NCBI GenBank assembly: GCA_024707405.1
Contig: JANPZU010000004.1
Location: forward strand, 62,001-126,000
Direction of reading: 5' to 3'
DNA from: Luteimonas sp.
GTDB taxonomy: Bacteria > Pseudomonadota > Gammaproteobacteria > Xanthomonadales > Xanthomonadaceae
DNA length: 64,000 nt
How positions within the stretch are numbered: the stretch's first letter is position 1; each line of letters starts with the position of its first letter. The notes below the pieces were generated by a model, which saw nothing but the letters and a program-made list of their open reading frames with translations, ran no database searches and was not told the DNA's origin. Positions 38,636 through 47,637 of this stretch are shown here, in pieces. The translations under genes were made by a program, and so were the position numbers.

Positions 38636-41043
38636 GGCGTGGTGTCCTGTGTCGTGGGTGCCGGCTGGGCCGGTGCTTGCTCGCGCTTGCCGAAGCCGAA
38701 CCATTCGCGCCAGCCGCCCCGCCCTTCTTCCTCCGGTGGCGCGAACGGATCGGTCGGCGGCAGGCAAGGCTGGTACGGCGGCGAGAACCCGTTGACGAAG
38801 GCGAAGCGCCGCGCCCCGGGGCAACTGGCATCGGTGGCGTTGGACTGCACGACCCACTGCCAGTCCAGTCCCTTGTCGCCGACGCGCAGCGGCGAGCTGG
38901 GCAGCCGCGAGAAGATCCCCGACCACACCCGCATCGCGCCGGTGGCGCCGTAGAGGCCGGTCATCTCGTTCTGGTCGTTGCCGACCCAGACCACCGCGAG
39001 GTGGTCGCCGGTCCAGCCGGCGAACCAGCTGTCGCGGCTGTCGTTGCTGGTGCCGGTCTTGCCGGCGGCACCAAGACGACCGAGGCCATCGTTCACCAGT
39101 TGGCGGCCGGTGCCCGAGGTCACCGCGTGCTGCAGGGCCTGCGTCACCAGCCGCGCGGCGATCGCATCGCCCTCGGTCGCGGGCGCGGGATCCTTGTCGT
39201 AGCGCTTCACCACGCGCCCTTCGGGGTCGAGTACGCCACGCACGGCGTGCAAGGGCTGGATTTCGCCGCCCGAAGCGAGGAACTGGTAGAGCTGCGCCAT
39301 CGCATACGGGCTCTGGTCGAGCGACCCGAGGATCAGCGACGGATTGGGTTGCGCGCGGATGCCCGCCAAGGTGTTGATCAAATCGGCCAACCGACGCGGA
39401 TCGACCTGCATGCCCACGCGCACCGTCGACTGGTTGTAGGACTGCGCCAGCGAATCGATCAGGCGTACGCTGCCGTGGCTGCGGTTGTTCGAATTCTTCG
39501 GAGACCATGTCCTGCCGTTGCCGAGCGTGACCGTCACCGGCGAGTCGTCCACCCAGGTCGCCAGCGAATACTCCGACGGGCGCGCCAACGCCAGCAGGTA
39601 CACGAACGGCTTGAGCAGCGAACCGACCGGTCGTTGCGCCTCGACCGCACGGTTGAAGCCGTGCTCGGTCGGGCTGCCGCTGCCGACGACCGCGATGACC
39701 TCGCCATCATGCACGTCGGTCACCACCAACCCCGCCTGCAACGACGGTCGCTTCGCGTTTTCCAGCGACTTGAGCGTGCGCGTCACCGCCGACTCCGCAT
39801 AGGCCTGCGCCGACGGCGACATGCCGGTCATCACGCTCAGGCCCGCGCCCTGCAGCGCATCGGCAGGATAGTCGCGCGCGAGCTGGCGACGGACGAGATC
39901 GACATAGGCGGGGAAGCGATTGGCCGCGATGCTGCCGGGCGAAGTGGTGATCCCCAGTGGCGCGGCCAGCGCGCGGTCGTGCTCCTTCTGGTCGATCAGC
40001 CCGGTCTCGAGCATGTTGGCCAGCACAAAGTCGCGTCGTGCCTTGGCGCGCTCCGGATTGCGCCGCGGGTCGTAATACGACGGCCCGCGGACGATGCCGA
40101 CCAGCAGCGCGACGTGCTGTGTTTCCAGGTCTTCCAGCCGGCGACCGAACCAGAATTCGGAACCAGCCGCGACGCCGTGGATCGCCTGCGCACCGCGCTG
40201 GCCGAGGTAGACCTGGTTGAGGTAGGCCTCGAGGATGGTCTTCTTGCCGTAGCGCGCCTCGATGATCAGCGCGTACAGGATTTCGTTGAACTTCCGGCTC
40301 CAGGTCACCTCGCGGCCGATGCCGAGCAAGCCGCTGCGCGCAAGCTGCTGGGTCAGCGTGCTGGCACCCTGCCGCTTCTCGCCCGAACGCAGGTTGACCC
40401 ACGCCGCACGCGCCATGCCGCTCAGGTCGATGCCGAAATGGTGCGCGAAATCGCGATCCTCGACTGCCTGCAAGGTGTCGGTGAACAGCTGCGGCACGTC
40501 CTCGACGCGCACCAGGCGTCGCTCTTCCTGCTTCTGTCCGTACAGCGTGGCGATGCGCGCTGCATCGAGGCGCACCGCGCCGACCTCGCGCTTGCCGACG
40601 ACGTCGCGCACCGAGGCGACGCGACCGCCCGAGACGCTGGCCTCGATCCTGCTCGGCCCGACCGCACCATCGACGTCGCGGAAACCGCGGCTGGAGATCG
40701 TCCAGCGATTGCCGTCCACCTTGTACGTCCCCGCACGCACGCCATCGCCCTCGTGGTATGCGGCAGCGTCGAGTTCGGTCTTGAGCGTCTGCGTGTCCAT
40801 CGCCAGTCCGGGCGCAAGCCGGAGCGGTCGCGCGTACACGCGCGTGGGCACCTGCCATTGCAGCTCGCCGAATCGTTGGCTCACCTGGTGGTTGAGGTAG
40901 AGCACGTAGGGAATCAGGAACCCCAGGCCCAGGCCGACCGCGGCCAGAGACCAGGTCAGCAGCCGGCGGCGCCAGTCGGGCCCACCGCCATCGGCAGCGT
41001 CATCGTCCTCGATGTCGTCTTCGTCGTATTCGATGCGGGCCAC
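38632..41043 (-). CDS. mrcB: Bifunctional penicillin-binding protein 1B
   Basis: 803 residues from a GTG start. An acidic cytoplasmic tail (EYDEDDIEDDDAADGG), one membrane segment (about 30-50), a UB2H-like domain, the glycosyltransferase with catalytic EDRDFAHHFGID and GASTLTQQLAR, and a transpeptidase with SLLK (active serine), SYN and KTGTSNDSRD. It polymerises and crosslinks peptidoglycan. The GTG was chosen because the family starts just before the acidic tail; the in-frame region upstream is intergenic. Operon partner of the LpoP-like gene. Confidence 0.93.
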   Translation of the reverse strand: MARIEYDEDDIEDDDAADGGGPDWRRRLLTWSLAAVGLGLGFLIPYVLYLNHQVSQRFGELQWQVPTRVYARPLRLAPGLAMDTQTLKTELDAAAYHEGDGVRAGTYKVDGNRWTISSRGFRDVDGAVGPSRIEASVSGGRVASVRDVVGKREVGAVRLDAARIATLYGQKQEERRLVRVEDVPQLFTDTLQAVEDRDFAHHFGIDLSGMARAAWVNLRSGEKRQGASTLTQQLARSGLLGIGREVTWSRKFNEILYALIIEARYGKKTILEAYLNQVYLGQRGAQAIHGVAAGSEFWFGRRLEDLETQHVALLVGIVRGPSYYDPRRNPERAKARRDFVLANMLETGLIDQKEHDRALAAPLGITTSPGSIAANRFPAYVDLVRRQLARDYPADALQGAGLSVMTGMSPSAQAYAESAVTRTLKSLENAKRPSLQAGLVVTDVHDGEVIAVVGSGSPTEHGFNRAVEAQRPVGSLLKPFVYLLALARPSEYSLATWVDDSPVTVTLGNGRTWSPKNSNNRSHGSVRLIDSLAQSYNQSTVRVGMQVDPRRLADLINTLAGIRAQPNPSLILGSLDQSPYAMAQLYQFLASGGEIQPLHAVRGVLDPEGRVVKRYDKDPAPATEGDAIAARLVTQALQHAVTSGTGRQLVNDGLGRLGAAGKTGTSNDSRDSWFAGWTGDHLAVVWVGNDQNEMTGLYGATGAMRVWSGIFSRLPSSPLRVGDKGLDWQWVVQSNATDASCPGARRFAFVNGFSPPYQPCLPPTDPFAPPEEEGRGGWREWFGFGKREQAPAQPAPTTQDTTP

Positions 41044-41123
41044 GGGGCGGTCTCGCAGGGATTTGCGCGAGTCTAGCCAATGCGCACGCCCGGCTGGCCC
41101 GGAGCATTCACCGGGCAGACAGG

Positions 41124-42092
41124 CTACGGGGCCAGCTTGCCCGCGCGCCCCCGGATGCCATCCCACAACCCGCGCAACATCGCACGGGCGTTGGCACGTC
41201 GCGGCGACACGAACATCGACATCCGCACGAACTTGCCCACGAACCGCAGCACGTCCTGCGCCACCCAGACGGCCGGCGTATGCGCGCGCCGGTAGAGCAA
41301 CACCCGGTTGCGCATCAAGTAGTACAGCCGCGTCGGGCCATGGACGAAGACCTTGCGCCCGAACAGGCCCGGCCTGAGCGCATCGCCGATGCTGTGGCGC
41401 ATGCGGGCATCGCAGATGCCGTACAACGCGAAGCCCGCTGCGCGAGCGCGGAACGACCAGTCCAGGTCGACGCTGTCGATGAACAATGACTCGTCCATGC
41501 CGCCGACCGCATCGATGGCCGCCATCGGCAACAGGCTGCCGGAACTGATCAGGAAATCCGCCCCGACCCGCTGCCCGGCACCGCCCTGCAGCTTGCGGTT
41601 GAACGGAAAACCGACGAGCACGAACGGCGCGACCTGCCCGTCGCGCGGGTCGACGAACTGCGCGCCGACGGCCGCGACGCGGGCGCTCGCCGAAAGCGTC
41701 GAATATCCGTCGACCAGCGCCTGCACCATGCCCGGCGAGGCAACGCTGTCCTGGTCGAGCAGCAGGACGAACGCCGCCGCGCGCTTGCGCGCCTGCTCGA
41801 TGCCACGGTTGAACCCGGCGGCCAGGCCGAGGTTGCCTTCGCTGCGGATCACCTCGACACCCATGGCCGCGGCATCCGACAGCAGCGCATCGAAGTCGCT
41901 GCAGCGCGTCGCGTTGTCCACCAGCACGACATGGTCGACCTGCGTGGCGATCGCCTCCAATGCCTCGCGCAGCAACGGCACGTCCGGTTGCCAGGTCACG
42001 ACGACCGCGACGACATTGCCTGCCGCGTGCCCTTGCCCGACGTGCATCGAAACGCTCGTGGCCGCTTCATCCATCGTGGCCGGCGCCATCAT
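41124..42092 (-). CDS. Glycosyltransferase family 2 (rhamnosyltransferase-like)
   Basis: 322 residues, GT-A fold. AVVVTWQPDVPLLREALEAI, NLGLAAGFNRGIEQA and the DxD-type LLLDQDSVASPG are standard; MDESLFIDSVDLDWSFRARA is typical of RfbF/RfbN-like rhamnosyltransferases. Sugar and acceptor are unknown, probably a surface polysaccharide. Two consecutive ATGs exist; the first overlaps the stop of the next glycosyltransferase gene by 4 nt. Confidence 0.85.
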   Translation of the reverse strand: MMAPATMDEAATSVSMHVGQGHAAGNVVAVVVTWQPDVPLLREALEAIATQVDHVVLVDNATRCSDFDALLSDAAAMGVEVIRSEGNLGLAAGFNRGIEQARKRAAAFVLLLDQDSVASPGMVQALVDGYSTLSASARVAAVGAQFVDPRDGQVAPFVLVGFPFNRKLQGGAGQRVGADFLISSGSLLPMAAIDAVGGMDESLFIDSVDLDWSFRARAAGFALYGICDARMRHSIGDALRPGLFGRKVFVHGPTRLYYLMRNRVLLYRRAHTPAVWVAQDVLRFVGKFVRMSMFVSPRRANARAMLRGLWDGIRGRAGKLAP

Positions 42093-43063
42093 TTGAGATC
42101 CATGACGTCGCTGGCGATCGAGCGCCAGCCTGACGAGTAGCGCCCGTACCTGCCTGTCCGCACCTCACCCAACAACGCGAGCAGACGCGCAAACGCAGCC
42201 ACGGGCAAGGCCGCGCGGAACCTCGCGTGCGCGATGCGCGCTTCGATCTCCGCACGCTTGTCCGCCGGCAGGTCGAGTCCGGCGTCATCGCACCGTTGCA
42301 GGAACAACTGCAGGCGATCGGCGACATCGGCCATGAACACGCGCTTGGGCCTGTCGATCCCCGCGAGTTTTTCGCGCAGCGTCCTGCGCCGCATGCCGAT
42401 CTGGTTGCCACCATGCTGGCGGTAGTCGATCGACGCCCATTCCAGGCAATCCACTTCCCACGACAGCGAGCACCGCAGGGCGAGCCATTCGTCGTGCACC
42501 CAGCCTGGCGGCACCGGAAGCGCATCCACGAGCGCCTGGCGCCTGATGGCAGCCGTCGCACCGGTCACGGTGTTGCGCCGGAGGAGCACGTCGAAGGCGC
42601 GGCCCGCATGCTCGGCTTCGATTTCCGCACGTGTCATTTCCAGCGCTTCGAACAGGCCACACCCCGTGTCGCGTCCGTCGGCATCCACCAGTCGCGCGTC
42701 GGTGTGCAACAGGCCGAGCCGGGGGCGCCGTTCGAATTCGGCCAGCATCCTTGCAAGCTTGTCGGGGTGCCAGAGATCGTCCTGGTCGCACAGGAACACG
42801 ATGTCGCCCGTCGTGCGCCGGAGGGTGGCATCGAAATTGGCGGCGAAACCGACGTTGCCGGGATTGCGCCGCAGATCCACGTCGATGCCGTCGCCACTGG
42901 CGCGCTCCGAGAATGCGCGCAGGCGATCGAAGGTATCGTCCGTGGAGGCATCGTCGGTCACGACGATTTCGTCCGGGATCCGTACCTGTGCGAGCAGGCT
43001 GTCGAGCTGTTCCCCGAGGAACCGCGCGCCGTTGTAAGTGCACAACGCAACCGAGACCCGCAC
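42089..43063 (-). CDS. Glycosyltransferase family 2
   Basis: 324 residues from a GTG start. VSVALCTYNGARFLGEQLDSL, VVTDDASTDDTFDRL and the DxD motif FLCDQDDLWHPDKLARM are intact, followed by TGATAAIRRQAL and YRQHGGNQIG. The GTG is preferred because the GT2 fold begins right after it and AAGGG lies 7 nt upstream; an ATG 72 nt earlier is possible. Translationally coupled to the rhamnosyltransferase-like gene. Substrate unknown. Confidence 0.83.
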   Translation of the reverse strand: MRVSVALCTYNGARFLGEQLDSLLAQVRIPDEIVVTDDASTDDTFDRLRAFSERASGDGIDVDLRRNPGNVGFAANFDATLRRTTGDIVFLCDQDDLWHPDKLARMLAEFERRPRLGLLHTDARLVDADGRDTGCGLFEALEMTRAEIEAEHAGRAFDVLLRRNTVTGATAAIRRQALVDALPVPPGWVHDEWLALRCSLSWEVDCLEWASIDYRQHGGNQIGMRRRTLREKLAGIDRPKRVFMADVADRLQLFLQRCDDAGLDLPADKRAEIEARIAHARFRAALPVAAFARLLALLGEVRTGRYGRYSSGWRSIASDVMDLK

Positions 43064-43235
43064 TATCGCGCCCTTGCGAAACGGATCGCCCCGGCATGCC
43101 GACACGACGCGGCAACGACCATCCGCCCCGTGCACGCACAGGTGCCGACGGAATCAGCGCTGGCCCAAGCTGGCATCCCTACCGATCGCATGCCTCTATT
43201 CTAGGATCCAGGGCGCCGGACGCACAGGCAAGACG

Positions 43236-44768
43236 TCAATTCGTGCGACCCAGTGCAGCCGAGCGCAAGCGCTCGCGGAACTCCACGATGCCCGGCGTAG
43301 CCGGATCGAGCGCCAGCGCCGAACGCAACGCGGAGCCCGCACCCTCGAGCTGCCCGGCCGCCAGCCTTTCATCGCCCACCGCCAGCCAGCGCTGCGCCAG
43401 CCTGCGTCGCGCCTGGGCGACGCTCGCTTCGCCCTCGCCCAGGGCATCGCGCATGTCCAGGCAATTGCGCGCTCGCCCGAGGTCGTTGGCGCTCAGGCCG
43501 GCATCGAAGCATTGCCGTGCCTGCGGCAACAACCTGGCCACGCCCTGCCTGACGCCGGGATCGTCCGGCGCCAATGCCTGTGCGGCGCGCATCTTGTCGT
43601 AGGCACTATCACCCGGTGGCGCCAGCAGGTCGCCCCGCTGCTCGGCCGCGAGGGCCTGCCGCAGCAGTTCGGCCACCTGCTGCCTGCGTTCAGCGGCGGG
43701 CATCGTCGCCCCGCTCTCGCGGTGCGCGCGGCGTGATCGTTCGACCTGTGCGACCGCCGTGCGCACGGCATCGTTGTCCGGTGCCAATGCTGAAGCTTCG
43801 CGCAGGGCCGCATCGGCATCGGCGAAACGGAAGTCCGCGGCGTACCGTCGCGCACGCACGGCATGCGCTTCGGCGGCCCGCTGCAGGCCTGCAAGCGCGT
43901 CTGGATCGGCGGGGTCACGTTGCAACAGCAGTCGCCACGCCTGCACGGCCACATCGATGCGACCACGGGTGAAATCGGCCTCCGCGCGTCGACGCAAGGC
44001 GTCGAGTTCCTCGGTCAGCCGCGCCTGCGTGTCGGGCAGGTCGATGTGCCCCGGATCGTATTGCATGGCGATGGCGATGGCGTCCGCGGCCTTGACGACG
44101 CCGCCCGCGCGCAAGCCCTCGCGGGCATCGTCCAGCAAGGTGCCGATCGCGTCTTCGCGACCACGCAATGCATCGGCATGGCTCGGCTGCAGCGCCAGCA
44201 CGCGCGCGAACAATGGCAATGCCGCTTCGTCATCGCCGACCAAGCGCCCGGCGAGACGCGCCTGCTCGCCACGCTCGACCAATGCATCGATGCCGGCGTG
44301 GGACGATTCGCGCGTGCGCAGCGCATCGGCGACCGCTTCGGTCTCGCTGCGCGGCACCGAGAGCTCCCGCGCCAGCCGGAGTGCCTCGTGCGCCTGGGTG
44401 AATCGTCCCGCTTCCATCGCTGCGCGTGCCTGTGCCAGCGCAGCATCGCCGACCCTGGCCAATCCCGACCGGGCTTCGGGCCGATCCGGGTCGATGGCGA
44501 TCGCGGCCTCGTAAAGCTCGCGCGCACCATTACCGTCGGTTGCGCTCAGGCGGCCCGCCGCGAGCGCTTGTCCTGCCTGCTCGATCAGCGCCTGCGAACG
44601 CGTCGTGGGCATCAATGCATCGGAAAAGAATCCGCGGAACAGGATCACCAGGGCGACCATCAGCATCAGGCCGCCGAGCAGCCACCAATGCCATTCGCGC
44701 TGCCGGGAAGGATGCGTCCGGATCGCGCCACGACGATCACGCAGATGCAGGTGGCCGATGTCGCCCAT
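43236..44768 (-). CDS. Membrane-anchored TPR-like protein
   Basis: 510 residues. A cytoplasmic N terminus of about 28 residues, one membrane helix (WLLGGLMLMVALVILFRGFF) and a long helical, Ala/Arg/Asp-rich region with TPR-like repeats (for example AREGLRAGGVVKAADAIAIAMQYDPGH and LRSALALDPATPG). I do not recognise a named family. It sits between relA and the glycosyltransferases on the same strand with gaps of about 100-170 nt. A scaffold or assembly role is the most one can infer. Confidence 0.7.
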   Translation of the reverse strand: MGDIGHLHLRDRRGAIRTHPSRQREWHWWLLGGLMLMVALVILFRGFFSDALMPTTRSQALIEQAGQALAAGRLSATDGNGARELYEAAIAIDPDRPEARSGLARVGDAALAQARAAMEAGRFTQAHEALRLARELSVPRSETEAVADALRTRESSHAGIDALVERGEQARLAGRLVGDDEAALPLFARVLALQPSHADALRGREDAIGTLLDDAREGLRAGGVVKAADAIAIAMQYDPGHIDLPDTQARLTEELDALRRRAEADFTRGRIDVAVQAWRLLLQRDPADPDALAGLQRAAEAHAVRARRYAADFRFADADAALREASALAPDNDAVRTAVAQVERSRRAHRESGATMPAAERRQQVAELLRQALAAEQRGDLLAPPGDSAYDKMRAAQALAPDDPGVRQGVARLLPQARQCFDAGLSANDLGRARNCLDMRDALGEGEASVAQARRRLAQRWLAVGDERLAAGQLEGAGSALRSALALDPATPGIVEFRERLRSAALGRTN

Positions 44769-44871
44769 GACGGGTTCCCGGCGCCGGGATGCGGGATCTT
44801 CGGGACGAGGATTCACGGCGACAGCATAAGCGCCATCGATGAACAAGGCGTCACCCCAGCCCAGGCAATGC

Positions 44872-47030
44872 TCAGCCCCGGCGCGCGGATTCCACGCCCT
44901 GCAGGGATTCGATCCTGCCGAGCAGCCGGCTGAGTTGCCCGTAATCCTGCAGCCGCACACGCAGGCGGAAGCGGATCCGGCCGCCGGGCAGCGTTTCGTC
45001 ACCGATCGACAGCACGTGCGCGTCTTCCTGTGCGATCAGGTTGCTCAGGCGGCCCTTGAGCAAGTGTTTGCGGTCGATCGCATCGATCGACAACGCGGCC
45101 TCGTGCCCCCCGCCCGCATGCCCCCACTCCACCGGCAACACCCGCTGCGGATGCTGCGCGGCAAGCCGGAGCCACGACGCGCAGTCGGCACGGTGCACGC
45201 TGACGCCTCGCGTGCGGGTCAGGTAGCCGGCAATGGGTTCACCCGGCAACGGATGGCAGCAGCGCGCGATCTGCACCAGCAGGTTGCCCACGCCGACCAC
45301 GGTGAACGCCGATGCCGACGGTTTCGGTGCGCGCCGCGGCTTGGGCACCTGCTGCACGACCGGAGCGTCTTCGCCGCGTTCGCGTTCCAGCAAGGCGCGC
45401 CCGACCTGGTGCGGGCCAACGTCACCCAGTGCGACCAGCACGTGCAACTCGTCCACGGCCGCGACGTTGAACCTGGACAGCACCGGCGACAGGTCTGCAT
45501 GCAGCAAGCCCAGGCGCCGCAACTCCTTGTCCAGCAATTCCTTGCCGGCCTGCAGGTTGCGCTCGCGGTCGAGCTTGTGGAACCACGCCCGCACCTTGTC
45601 ACGCGAACGCGCGCTGGCGAGGAAGCCGTTGGCGGCAACCAGCCAGTCGCGCCGGGGTTCGGCGGCCTTGGCGGTGAGGATCTCCACGCGGTCGCCGCTG
45701 CGCAGCTTGTGGTCGAGCGGCACGATGCGCCCGTCGACCTTCGCACCGCGACAGCGATGCCCGACCATGGTGTGCACGTGGTAGGCGAAATCCAGCGGCG
45801 TCGCGCCCTGCGGCAAGTCGATCACCTCGCCCTTCGGGGTCAGCGCGTAGACACGATCCTCGACGAGTTCCGAATCCAGCCCCTGCGCCAGCATCGCGTC
45901 GCCGCCGGACTCGGCATGCGCTTCCAGCAACCTGCGCATCCATTCGATCTTGCGGTCGAGCGAGGCATTGGCGGCGGACGAGCGTTGCGAACCGCCCGTC
46001 TCCTTGTAGCGCCAGTGCGCGGCCACGCCCAATTCGGCCTGCTCGTGCATCTCGCGGGTGCGGATCTGCACCTCCAGCGTCTTGCCTTCCGGCCCGACGA
46101 CCGCGGTGTGCAGCGACCGGTAGTCGTTGTTCTTGGGTCGCGCGATGTAATCGTCGAATTCGCCGGGCACTGGCGCCCAGATCGCATGCACGACGCCCAG
46201 CGCCGCGTAGCAGGCCGGCACGTCGTCGACCAGCACGCGCACCGCGCGCAGGTCGTACAGCTCGCCAATGGGCACGTCCTTCTTCCGCATCTTCTTCCAG
46301 ATGCTGTAGATGTGCTTGGGCCGCCCGGCGATCTCGCCACCAATCCCCTGCACGGCCAGTGCGTCGCCGAGGATCCGCTTGACCGCTTCGATGTAGTGCT
46401 CGCGCCCGGCACGCTTGTCGTCGAGCAAGGCCGCGATCTGGCGGTAGGTATCCGGCTCGAGGTAGCGGAACGCGAGGTCTTCCAGTTCCCATTTGAGCTG
46501 CCAGATGCCGAGCCGGTTGGCGAGCGGCGCATGGATGTCGCGCGTGAGCTGCGCCAGTTCGCGGCGCTCCGGCTCCGGGAGTTTCGCCGCCGCCCGCATC
46601 CGCGCCAACTGTCGCGCCAGCAACACCGGCACCACCCGCAGGTCGCGACCATCGCCAGCAACAAGCGACGCAATCCCTCTGCATTGCCTTGCCCCGGGCC
46701 TTCGGCATGCAGCGCCCAGACCGATCCAGCCGCACGCAGGCCATCGAGCAGCGTCGCCACGCCCGGGAACTGCTTCGAGACCGTATCGCCGGCTGCTTCG
46801 GCCCAATCGGGCACTGCGAACAGGATCGCCGCAGCAACCGAATCGCCATCGGCATTCAGCCTGGCCAACGCCCCGAGGGTGTCGCCGAGTTCAGTGGCGG
46901 CACCGTCCATCACAGCATGCGGCCTGTCGCCGGCCACCGCCCTCATCCACGCGCGCAACGGCTCGCCCAGCCCGACGGCCGCGCGCGTGGACAGCAAGGC
47001 TTCGATGTCGGCGGCGGGCGCCGTCGTCAT
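44872..47030 (-). pseudogene. relA: GTP pyrophosphokinase RelA with a single-base frameshift
   Basis: The 5' frame (about 128 residues, MTTAPAADIEALLSTRA to LRRLLLAMV) stops matching after MV, and the next frame carries the rest, from RDLRVVPVLLARQLARMRAA through the pseudo-HD, the synthetase (GRPKHIYSIWKKM, YDLRAVRVLV, NNDYRSLHTAV, EVQIRTREMHEQAELG), TGS (VYALTPKGEVIDLPQG) and ACT domains. One missing base near 46645-46648 explains it; restoring it gives about 719 residues, the family norm. Everything downstream is well conserved, which favours a sequencing error or very recent mutation. Confidence 0.85.
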
Positions 47031-47088
47031 GGCGACATCCAGGAATCGGAGCGCCTACACTAGCGGCCTCTGGACTGGAGGAACACCC

Positions 47089-47598
47089 ATGCGCGCGATC
47101 CACTGCATCCTGATGGCCGCCCTGCTCGCCCTGCCGGCGATGGCGCTGGCACAGCAGGCGCCGCCGATCCAGCAGGCAATGTCGCCAGAAGAGTTCAAGG
47201 CCAGCGGCCTCGACAAGCTGAGTACCGAAGAACTCGCGCGCCTCAACGCCTGGCTCGACCGCCGCGTCGAACAGGAAACCACGGCCGCCGTTGCCGCCGC
47301 CAGCGAGCAGGCGCGCGAGGAAGGTCGCAAGGAAGTCGTCGAGAAGAATCGCGGCTTCTTCCACTTCGGTTCCGACGAACCGATCGTCGCGTCGATCGTC
47401 GGCGAGTTCGCAGGGTTCGGGAGGGGCCAGCGCTACCGGCTCGACAATGGCCAGGTCTGGGAGCAGACGGACACTGCAAGGCTCAATGGCGTGCGTCGCA
47501 GCAACCCCCAGGTGCGGATCAGGCCAGGCGCCCTCGGTGGCTGGTGGCTGAAACTCGATGGCTTCAACACCCAAGCCAAGGTGCAGCGCGTCGAGTGA
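47089..47598 (+). CDS. Exported protein of unknown function
   Basis: 169 residues with a clear signal peptide (MRAIHCILMAALLALPAMALA then QQ), a helical Glu/Ala/Arg-rich middle (STEELARLNAWLDRRVEQE, SEQAREEGRKEVVEKNR) and a C-terminal beta-rich part with RYRLDNGQVWEQTDTARL. Similar small secreted proteins with a NGQVWEQ-type motif occur in xanthomonads; no function known. Divergent from relA across 58 nt and convergent with hrpA. A GGAGGAAC ribosome-binding site precedes the ATG. Confidence 0.8.
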   Translation: MRAIHCILMAALLALPAMALAQQAPPIQQAMSPEEFKASGLDKLSTEELARLNAWLDRRVEQETTAAVAAASEQAREEGRKEVVEKNRGFFHFGSDEPIVASIVGEFAGFGRGQRYRLDNGQVWEQTDTARLNGVRRSNPQVRIRPGALGGWWLKLDGFNTQAKVQRVE

Positions 47599-47637
47599 CC
47601 CGGCGGCCCGTGCGCCTTGCGCACGATTGCCGAAAGG

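Noticed and set aside
36244..41076. 1610-codon plus-strand open frame opposite yoaA, the lipoprotein and mrcB
   Set aside because: Arg/His/Gln-rich low-complexity translation with no domains, antisense to well-recognised genes; a by-product of high GC.
46640..46660. Programmed frameshifting as an explanation for the relA break
   Set aside because: No slippery heptamer or homopolymer at the junction (ATGGTCGCGACC); a simple indel fits better.
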